Shown: positions 7,950 through 15,456 of the stretch, in pieces
How the letters are laid out: every line of letters begins with the position of its first letter
Numbering within the stretch: position 1 is the stretch's first letter
From: Lachnospiraceae bacterium
Lineage (GTDB): Bacteria; Bacillota_A; Clostridia; Lachnospirales; Lachnospiraceae
DNA: 15,456 bases
Assembly: GCA_009774465.1 (NCBI GenBank)
Contig: VSNT01000072.1
Span: 5,096 to 20,551 of the forward strand
Reading direction: 5' to 3'
Program-made: the position numbers and the translations under genes
The notes under the pieces: generated by a model
What the model was told of the DNA's origin: nothing
Databases searched by the model: none
The model's input: the letters and a program-made list of their open reading frames with translations, nothing else

Positions 7950-8525
7950 TTACTCCACTCTTATGCAGCGCACCGTAACGCGGCTCTTTCCATCAGTGGT
8001 ACAGGTAAACAGTGTCAAGTCCCAATCACCGGCTTCCATTTTTTCGGCATCACTGCCCTCAAGACATATTACCTCTGCCACCTGATACGCAAACTGATTA
8101 TCTTCCACATCAGTAAATATCACCGCATCACCAGCTTCCAATTCATGCAGTCCACCAAAATGAAAGCAGTAATTATGACCTGCAATAATCATGTCATTCT
8201 GAGAAACAAAGCCCTGATACCGACAGGGTGCCTCCTTAAGGCCGGCATAGCTCCATTCTTTCATCACCGGCAGAGTAATGCCTAAAGGCGGAATCTCCAA
8301 CACGCCAATATACAGGCTGTCATCTATTTTAAGAGCAGGCATTTCAGAATCTGAAGAATCCTCCAGTTCTGAATCTGAATCTCCCGACTGCAGTTCCTGA
8401 TACTGCAAAAGCAGCTTTTCCGCACTGTCTCCTGCCCGTTTTTCATCCCAAAAATTATATAACGTAAGACAAAGGGCTGCTGCTATCAGCAGCAGCCCTC
8501 CACAAATCCAAATTTTATTCTTCAT
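7950..8525 (-). CDS. sortase (cysteine transpeptidase)
   Basis: Membrane-anchored transpeptidase that cuts LPXTG-like signals and links proteins to the cell wall or to each other. It has 191 residues. The membrane anchor is at about 5-24, followed by an acidic Ser/Asp-rich linker (47-62) and the catalytic beta-barrel. Catalytic residues visible: H117 in IIAGHN, C175 in TLFTC, and Arg182 or Arg186 in RVTVR. The TLxTC motif is characteristic of the family; subclass is not assigned. The start is ATG 8525 with AGGAAAG four bases upstream; the longer frame to 8564 is inside the upstream gene. It overlaps the end of the giant surface-protein gene by 11 bp, so the pair is translationally coupled and that protein (LPQTG) is the obvious substrate. 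Confidence 0.9.
   Translation of the reverse strand: MKNKIWICGGLLLIAAALCLTLYNFWDEKRAGDSAEKLLLQYQELQSGDSDSELEDSSDSEMPALKIDDSLYIGVLEIPPLGITLPVMKEWSYAGLKEAPCRYQGFVSQNDMIIAGHNYCFHFGGLHELEAGDAVIFTDVEDNQFAYQVAEVICLEGSDAEKMEAGDWDLTLFTCTTDGKSRVTVRCIRVE
8473..8499 (-). repeat. perfect 12-bp inverted repeat in the sortase 5' coding region
   Basis: AGGGCTGCTGCT (8473-8484), three-base loop, AGCAGCAGCCCT (8488-8499). On the minus-strand mRNA it forms a GC-rich hairpin beginning 16 bases after the surface-protein stop codon, followed by TTTGTCTT. It encodes part of the sortase membrane helix (GLLLIAAAL). Confidence 0.85.
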
Positions 8526-11500
8526 GAGGCTTTCCTGATCCTTTCTTCCGGACAATGCCCACACCCAGCATTACAACACCGGCAATGATCAGAAGCCATA
8601 CAGGCCACCACAGCATACCAGTCTGTGGCAGTGCGCTCCCCCCTGCATGTTCAGAAGCAGAATCGGAATCAGCACCGGTACCTGCCCCCTGTACCGGACC
8701 AGATTCAGAAGTCTCATCCGAGCCTCCACCTGAATCCTTTTCCTTCTTTTCTTCCGGTTCCTGCGGGGAATCGGAAACCTTATAAGTATTTATCCATTTT
8801 ACACTCGCTGCATCAGCCGTAGCTGTAAGTACTCCTCCCTCATTTTTCACCGTAATGGTAAGCACTTTAGGAACTGTATCATAGGTCATCCCGGAAATAC
8901 TTCCGAGCTTCTCCTCCAAAGTATACTTATATACGCCTTCCTGGTCAAAGTAAAAGCTGCCAAAAGGCACATCTGCACGATCTCCACTGCCGGGAGTAAT
9001 CGTCACTTCACTAACGTCTACGCCATTTACATCTTTTGGCACCGGCGCATCCTCCGCCGCTGTCAATGTAAACGTAAAACTATCCCCTGTCTGAAAAGAG
9101 CGTCCGTTAAGCTGTTTTTCAAAATTAATATCTATCCGGGCTATCCCTGTATCTACACGCTCCCAGTCAGCCTGAAATACCAAATCCCCAACAGATTGAT
9201 GAATTGTTAATGAAGAATATTCTCCTCCACCGCCGCTTCTTGACGTATTAACTGCCGTTGTTCCAGCTCCCGTGCTCCAGCCGGTAAATTTCCACCATTC
9301 GCCTTCCTTAACAGGGTTCTGAACAAAAATCGGATTTTTTAAAGTAAAGCTGAAATTTCCTTTGAAGCTGTTCACATAATAAACCGTTGGGTTCTGGAAC
9401 TCGTCACCGGAAATCACACCGCCATTTTCCGCATTTTCCAGCTTCTCCAATTCTTTTTTCATAGCTTCCATCAGCTCCGAAGATCCGCTTACTTCCTGGC
9501 CTTCCGCCTTCAAAGCCCCAACCTTATAAGTGATTGTATAAGGAATAGGCACCACTTTAAAAGTAATCTCCATCGGCTTACTGTTATTCCAGTCTGCAAA
9601 CTCCTGATTTTTCTCTTCAATGAAATCCTTGAGGTCGGCAAAGCTTTGAGCTGCTTTTGGTTTGCCATCCTCCATCACGACAGTTCCGTCCTCATTCATC
9701 TGCACCAGCTGATATCCTGCTTCTTTCAGCGCCTGAAAACTTTCTTCGCTGGGCGTAAAATAAGCTTTATCCGTCTCGCCCTTTTGGAGAATATCTGCAA
9801 GTACACCTCCGTCAACAGAACCATCACTGATTTTTACCGGTTGGAAGTAAATCTCATATTTTTTTGTCTGAACCTTATCATAGTAAAAATAGGCTACATA
9901 TCCTGTATTCCCGGCAGAAGCATTTGGATTTTCCGCTTTCAGCTCAATCGTTGCGTTCCCATTGTAAGGGATATACCCATCAAATCCCTTTGCACCCAGC
10001 AAAAGGCTGGTTCCTTCCGGATACTTCTGCCTGCTGAAAAACTCACATCCAAGCACGTAGCTGTAACCGCTTTTAAGACCTGCCGGAGGCTTATTATCTC
10101 TCCCGGGATTCCCTGATGCACTGGCCGAAATCCAGCCTTCTCCTGTTTTTCGTACCGCATCGGGATCATTTGTCAGATACCATATCTTGTAATTATAATT
10201 CTTTGCCTGGAACGTAGTCCATCTGGCAACTGCCACCATATCCTGTATGACTGGCGTTTCAAATGTAAAATCATCCACAGGCGACAGTGTCGTCCCATCC
10301 TTATACCAGTCCCATCCGGACAAAATATAACCGTTTTTAATCGGTCTCGGAATAGAATTTCCGCTGCTGGTAAATCCCTGATTTGCCCGAATATTCGTAT
10401 AAACCACATCAGCAGTTCCGCCGCCAGGGACTATGCCGCCTTCCAGCTTGAACGTTACTTTATAACCAGGCTCTTCCCACATGGCAAAAAGCCTTAAATC
10501 ACCGGTCACAGCATCTTTCCAGTCACCCTCTTCCAGCTTTTCAGAGCCGACACGATCCAGTGCCCAGCCGCCAAAATCCCATATGCCTGTTCCATCCACT
10601 GCGCTGTTGGGAACCACCCTTGCATATCCGCTGCTGTTTACCCCTTCTCCCAGACCTTTGTTCTCTGCGGACGGGTTCCAGAAATCGCGGAACACATTAT
10701 TATTGCTATAAAATTTCTTGATCTGATTACCGCTGTTGTCAAGATCAACTTTATATCTGCTTAAGGACGAACCATAAGGAGCCTGCCTGGTTCCCAGGGT
10801 ATACTCACCTGTTGAAGAGCCTCTGGCCGGAACCACATATGTAATCGTAAAGTAGTCACGTTTATAATAGAAAAACAAATCATAGGGCTGCTCTTTGCTG
10901 CCGATTACAGTGGTTGTATTATTACCGTTGCCAATATCATCACGTGCTCTGACATCATGATCTGCTATGGTATTTACACGAGTCAAATGCATCCGTGCAC
11001 TTGGATTCTGCCGCTCTATTGTGTCAGATGACGGAGCATCAATTTGCTGGGCCAGCGCATAAACGCCGCCTTCATAGCAGCGTACAGCATAATACTGACC
11101 ATTTTCAGCCGCATTCCCATTTCCATCTACTTTTACCAGGGCATCACTGTAATCTTCAAAATAATCGGTAAGAGAACTTCCTTTTACCGGAACCAGATAA
11201 AGCGTGTTACGTCTATCTGCTTCTTCTCCTGTTACGCTCATTTCCACAGCATTTACAGAATTGCCAAATTCACGCTCCGTAAGGTCACAGGTTTTCACAC
11301 CACCGGCCTCTTTCTCCTTAAGCAGCTCTTCCTGCATCAGCCCTGGCACATCATAACAATGGTTATACTGATAATAGCTGATGTTACGATGCCACCAATA
11401 AGCATACATATGGTGAACTGTCCCTGGCTCCCTCGGATCAGCAACAATATCCGCACTCATAGCACCGTAAATTCCCATAAGCGTAGGTTCATATTTTTCA

Positions 11501-14500
11501 AATTCATCTGTCCCTTTATATTTTATATAACCGTCCTGGTATTTGGCATTATACTGCCCTGCCGTCGTTCCCCATGAAATGAAAGTTGCACTCTTAAAAC
11601 TCCCATGATCAAGTTTTACCGTTTCATAATTGGAAACCGGCCATACTTCTCTGATATCAGCGCCATACTTTGCAGTAATCGTAACTTTTTCAGGCACAAT
11701 TTGATTAATTACTTCCGTTTTATCAACTTTATACCACGAGTTCCTATTACTGCCACCCCAATTAGAAGGAGTATTAACATCATAACTCAGAGGAGTAGTT
11801 TTTGCTTCTTCTGACAGAGAATACAGCGAATACCCATTTGTTGACCAGGCAATGCTCTGGAATTTTTCACTGCCATGCGGCGCCATTCCATAATAAGTAA
11901 AATCCACGCTGTATACATTTCGTGCATAATAAACGTTAATAACGGTAGAGCCATCGGCTGCAACCGTAATTTCCGCCTCATTCTCCTTATTTACCTGATA
12001 GGGATGATAGAATTCACAGGAATCCACCGGCTCAAAGGAAGTCTTTACATCCGGCATACGGACTTTAAACATGGCATCAATAATTTCTGCAAGCGTTCCG
12101 CTCTTACTTCCACCTGGCAAGCCTGCATCTTTGACAGTAAATAAATTACTTTTACCCATACTTTTAAGTGTTTTATCACTTACAGATAATTTTAATATCT
12201 GCTCCGCAGTCGCTGTAAAAGAAAAGCTGCCCATATTGGAAAAGCTGGCGCCAACCGTATCCGGAGTTCCATTCAAATAAGTTCCTACCTTGTCCAAATA
12301 TCCCCCCGACGGCGCATTTTCCACACTGACTTTCACATCCTTCTCCCCGCCGGAGAGATCCTCCGTCCAGAATACCACACGGACATTTGCCTTATTGGGA
12401 CTCCACCGTGGATACAGATAAATTGCCTTGACAGTACTGTCCGCATCATTTGCCAGAACAAGCAGATCCTTGTCAATTTTGTTCCCATCAATCTGAAATT
12501 GATCTGTTATATCAACATAATACTTTCCATCTTCCGGATAAGCCCCTGCAATTCCACTACCGGCTATGACCTCATATCTCCAGCCTTCAAACTGATACCC
12601 GGCACGCAGCGGATTTCTGTAGTCTTTTACCGGCTGAGTGCTTCCTTCCGTATCCTTGATGCTTAATGAGCCATTTCCACTGTAATTAAATAGTAACGTA
12701 TCATTTAAATCAGCCTGAACCCGTGGAATGTAAGTATCATCTGTATTAAAAATAACGCGGTACACACTTGCAGATGTATAGAAGATATCGACAGTTGTCC
12801 GATCTCCTGATTCAATAATCTTCTGTCCAAAGCCTTCCGTTACATAAGAAGTAAAGTCAAATCTGCCGGCTGAAATCCAATTGTCCACGCCTTCCTTCTC
12901 CATCATATCCGTTCCCGGAACAGCGTTTGTCATGGCTCCCACACGTCCCTGCTTAGACTCCTCATATACTTTGTAATAGGTAGTTCCATTCTTAACCTGA
13001 GTTTCTTTACCGGACTGCTGATCTGCTGGTAAATTAGCCGCCCAATGGACTACCTTATAAGAACCTGCATTACGCCGGTAATAAACGGTAACCGTCAGAG
13101 AATCATCCAGTTCTTTTTGAAGTCTTTCCTTTTCTGCTGCATTACCGGCATTGGAAATTGCCGCCAGCTTTGAAAAAATACCTGAAACCTGACTTTCCGG
13201 AATAGTTACCGTCAACTTGGGACTTGTCAGAGGATTCGCTCCTTCTCCGCTGCCTCCGGTATTACTTTCTGATGCCGCCTTTGCTGTATAAAGTCCGCTT
13301 CCTCCGGTTATGGTGCGTGCCTCGTTCCACGCCTGATTATATGCGTCGGAATAAATATTGCCATATGTTCCGCCTGCAGTCATGCCCAGGCGATACACAT
13401 CCCTGGATGTGTCTATGGTAAATAAATCATTCTCCAAAGCATCCTTGACTTTCTGGGCATCTAAATGATCAGTCATTTCATCCGCCAGAGCAGGATTCAC
13501 TAAAAATGCATTCAAAGGCTTCGGGTTCAGAACAATGCGGAAGCCCTCCAGATTCTGATAGCTCCCGCTGCCCGCATAAGGAATGTCCCACTGCGCCTGC
13601 GCACTCTTTCCCTTTTCCACCACTACCTGATACTGTCTTGACTCCGCCGCCGGCATACCGGACAGTCCTCCGGTAGGAGAATACATAAACCGTACTGTAA
13701 TATTTACAATATTTGCAGGCTCAAAGGTGATATCTACAATATTTCCGCCGGTGAACCCCACCAGAAGCATAATGCCATAAGGATCATCCACCGGACTTGG
13801 GCTACTGGATACAACCGCTCTGTACCCCTGCGCCACTTCATACTCCATAAGAACCTGAACTGCATAATAGGCGGAATCATCTTCGGGATCTCCTGCCATC
13901 TCAAAATCGGACATAGATACCACCCAGCCTTCTGTCAGGTCATAAGTTTCCTTATCAAAATAACTTGATCTTACCGTCTTCATGCCTTCCTTCTCCAGGG
14001 CATGTTTACGCAGATCATATTGCTCATCTATAAAATCACTCATATTAAGCTCAATCAGTTCCGTTGAACCATAGGGTTCCCCATATACATCCAGTGAATG
14101 AACTATGAACAAATAATATGGTGCATCAATTTCTTCATCATCAGGTATAATTAACTCCTCGTCCTCATCAGATTCCGGCTCCTTCTCCAATGAGTCCCGA
14201 ATTTCTTCATAATGGGAAAGGTCAATCTGCTCCTGTTCCTCCTGTGTCAGCTCCTGATATTTCTCTAAAATAGCATCAAGCTGCCCAGATACTTCTTCTC
14301 TGTTTTCTTTTGTCACTTTCTCCGGAAGTGCATCAATTAACTCCTGAACCGGGCATATTTTGCAGATATAGCCACATAGATGTCCTTCCACAGCTTCACT
14401 ATAGCCGCATTCTTCATTATGCTCATGCTGACAGTGCTGTATCTCTATGATGCATCCGCTCTCTATACTGCACACATGGGCGCACTCTAAAATACCCCCC

Positions 14501-14869
14501 CCCGAAGGTTTTTTTATCAAAATCAGAGGGCTGTTCATCGTCATGCCCTGCTGTCTCCTCATCGGATGCAGTTTCCTGTTCCTGGGCGGTTTCTTCACCA
14601 GTTTCTTCATCTTCGTTTTCTAATGTGCCGGAATAACACTCCTGTGTATGTTCATGAATGCACTGTGTCACCACACTCATGCATTCTTCCGTACATACAT
14701 GCGTACAGGGTGTTTCCTCTATTTCTTCTACGTAGCCGCAATCGGCAGTGTGTATTGGATGATGGCTGCACACTTTCGTATCGTCCTGCTCCGCTGCCAT
14801 CACGCCGGATGGCACCATATTCATAAATATTGTGAATATGGTAATGATACTTATAACTCTCTTTTTCAT
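8515..14869 (-). CDS. giant LPXTG cell-wall-anchored surface protein, out of frame at a poly-G tract
   Basis: A cell-surface adhesin-like protein of 2117 residues if one base is removed at 14495-14513. As read, translation from ATG 14869 (GGGAG five bases upstream) stops at 14423 after 148 residues. Domains in the restored numbering: signal peptide 1-25 (VMA/AEQ); Cys/His-rich module 34-79; acidic linker 82-118; frameshift near 123; second Cys/His-rich module 129-172; helical CPVQELIDALPEKV region from 172; a long middle with InlB/Flg_new-type repeats (NPLRAGYQFEGW near 750; YKVTFKLEGG near 1467) and other beta modules with DGSTVINVYY junctions; an FctA/Spy0128-like pilin domain at 1906-2033 with likely isopeptide residues K1918, E1985 or E1986, and N2027; a Ser/Gly/Glu-rich wall linker; LPQTG 2080-2084; membrane helix and RKK tail. 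The sortase gene overlaps its end. Ligand unknown. Confidence 0.88.
14495..14503 (-). repeat. G9 homopolymer, candidate phase-variation switch
   Basis: Nine G on the coding strand inside the 5' part of the surface-protein gene, with an A7 run a few bases upstream in the gene (14507-14513). Length 8 keeps the frame open to the LPQTG end, length 9 (present) gives a 148-residue product, length 10 gives a TAG three codons after the tract. Confidence 0.85.
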
Positions 14870-14883
14870 ATTTTCTCCCATCT

Positions 14884-14996
14884 GCCTGCTTTAGCAGACA
14901 CTTAAATCAGGGAGGTCGAAAATGTTTCTTTCAACCTTTATCTCATGTAATGATGCCCTACAACCAGCTCACCCTGACTTATTCCCATATCAGGGT
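14884..14996 (-). promoter_or_regulatory. structured 5' leader of the surface-protein mRNA
   Basis: Three hairpins lie just upstream of the ribosome site. The 14971-14996 stem is ACCCTGA/TCAGGGT (7 bp). The 14914-14936 stem is GGTTGAAA/TTTCGACC (8 bp with one U-G). The 14884-14899 stem is GTCTGC/GCAGGC (6 bp with one U-G, loop UAAA). The two U-G pairs would be C-A mismatches on the other strand, so the RNA is probably minus-strand. No known riboswitch class was recognised. Confidence 0.45.
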
Positions 14997-15060
14997 TCGT
15001 ATTTGTTCAGTTACCGCAGCTTCCAATTCCTTTAATCATTTTCCCATTTACATTTTTGAG

Positions 15061-15089
15061 AGTCGTGCAATATGTTAATTTTTTGTCAA
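15061..15089 (-). promoter_or_regulatory. possible promoter in front of the surface-protein leader
   Basis: Perfect TTGACA at 15084-15089 on the minus strand, but the hexamer 17 bases on (ACGACT, 15061-15066) is a poor -10. An activator or alternative start may be needed, or this may be chance. Confidence 0.25.
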
Positions 15090-15237
15090 GCCAAATTTCA
15101 CTTTCCTTTTTGCATAGCAGTTCTCCCTGCCTACCTTTTTAGCTTTTCCATCAGAGTTCCCCACACAATTGATTCCGATGATGCTGGCGCTGTCTTTTTT
15201 CATGCGCACAATAATTCTTCTTTTTTACGTCGTCCAT
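15075..15237 (-). pseudogene. possible small frameshifted ORF
   Basis: An ATG at 15237 follows AGGAGG by only two bases and starts a 28-codon frame. Removing one A from the A6 run at about 15222-15227 joins it to a second frame ending at 15075. The joined product of about 53 residues is very basic, reading MDDVKRRIIVRMKKDSAS, then IIGINCVGNSDGKAKKV and on to KFGLTKN. No family was recognised. It may be a remnant or a chance frame in a leader. Confidence 0.25.
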
Positions 15238-15270
15238 AACCTCCTGTTCACAATTTAAGCTATTGTTTTA

Positions 15271-15299
15271 ACAGTATCTTAATAATATTTGTTTGTCAA
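15271..15299 (-). promoter_or_regulatory. candidate promoter upstream of the surface-protein region
   Basis: Minus strand has consensus -35 TTGACA (15294-15299) and -10 TACTGT (15271-15276) at 17 bp, or GATACT at 15 bp, in AT-rich sequence. It would transcribe the small ORF and the leader, giving a 5' untranslated region of about 400 bases for the giant gene. Confidence 0.4.
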
Positions 15300-15348
15300 C
15301 CTTTATTACCAAAAATGGGATAAAGTACCATTATTTCGTGATTTTTCG

Positions 15349-15456
15349 TTATCTTAGCATTATAAATGGCAGTTTTGGAGGTCGATTGCAATCCGAGGCT
15401 CCCGTTTTGTAAACGAGTTTCACCTTTTGCAAGCGGCATTCAAATTTTGTACCCGA
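15349..15456 (-). other. open frame running in from the right edge, unidentified
   Basis: Minus-strand frame open from the window edge for 35 codons to TAA at 15349-15351; ends RPPKLPFIMLR. No family was recognised and no start is visible. It may be the tail of a gene or a chance frame in an intergenic element. Nothing else was seen in 15300-15456. Confidence 0.2.

Noticed and set aside
8625..8822. Plus-strand ORFs antisense to the giant gene, here and elsewhere
   Set aside because: They have no ribosome sites, show biased composition mirroring the sense gene, and encode no recognisable domains.
14535..14545. Internal ATG (MTMNSPL) as an alternative start giving the long frame without phase change
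   Set aside because: The product would lack a signal peptide and half the Cys-rich module, so it could not be exported as a wall-anchored protein.
14922..15035. Plus-strand 37-codon ORF with a good GGGAGG ribosome site (MFLSTFISC...)
   Set aside because: The ribosome-like sequence is one arm of a hairpin on the opposite strand, the peptide shows no recognisable feature, and no plus-strand promoter is visible.

Overview
The window looks like a chromosomal segment of a gut-type Gram-positive Firmicute, most likely a Lachnospiraceae/Clostridia relative. Grounds: AGGAGG-type ribosome sites, sigma-A promoters (TTTACA-17-TATAAT), moderate GC, an LplB/YtcP-type sugar transporter, an LPXTG/sortase cell-wall anchoring system, and a giant surface protein built from modules common in that family (Cys/His-rich N-terminus, InlB-like repeats, FctA-type pilin domain). 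No species can be named from sequence alone.

Left half (62-6487): a beta-fructoside use locus. On the minus strand an operon runs lplB-like permease, ytcP-like permease, solute-binding lipoprotein, GH32 beta-fructosidase. A LacI-family regulator is transcribed divergently. The 332-bp gap between them carries promoters for both directions and a shared 10-bp operator-like word (TAACGTTTCA). Two of the three transporter genes are interrupted: an in-frame TAG in the lplB-like gene and a one-base deletion in a G run of the binding protein. YtcP-like permease, GH32 and the regulator are intact, so as read the importer is inactive while the enzyme is not.

Middle (6531-7935): two small genes follow the regulator on the plus strand, a single-pass membrane protein and a lipoprotein, both of unknown function.

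Right half (7950-15456): on the minus strand a giant cell-wall-anchored protein (2117 residues if in frame) overlaps a dedicated sortase gene by 11 bp. The giant gene is out of frame at a G9 tract about 122 codons in. Losing one base in that tract, or in the adjacent A7 tract, restores the whole reading frame. This is the signature of an ON/OFF phase-variable surface protein, here read in the OFF state; homopolymer sequencing error is the main alternative. The upstream 587 bp hold three hairpins whose wobble pairs favour the minus strand, a possible frameshifted small ORF and one or two promoter candidates. A perfect 12-bp inverted repeat at the start of the sortase gene could tune sortase expression relative to its substrate.

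The best candidate for something undescribed is the poly-G-switched giant surface protein, its overlapping sortase and its structured leader.
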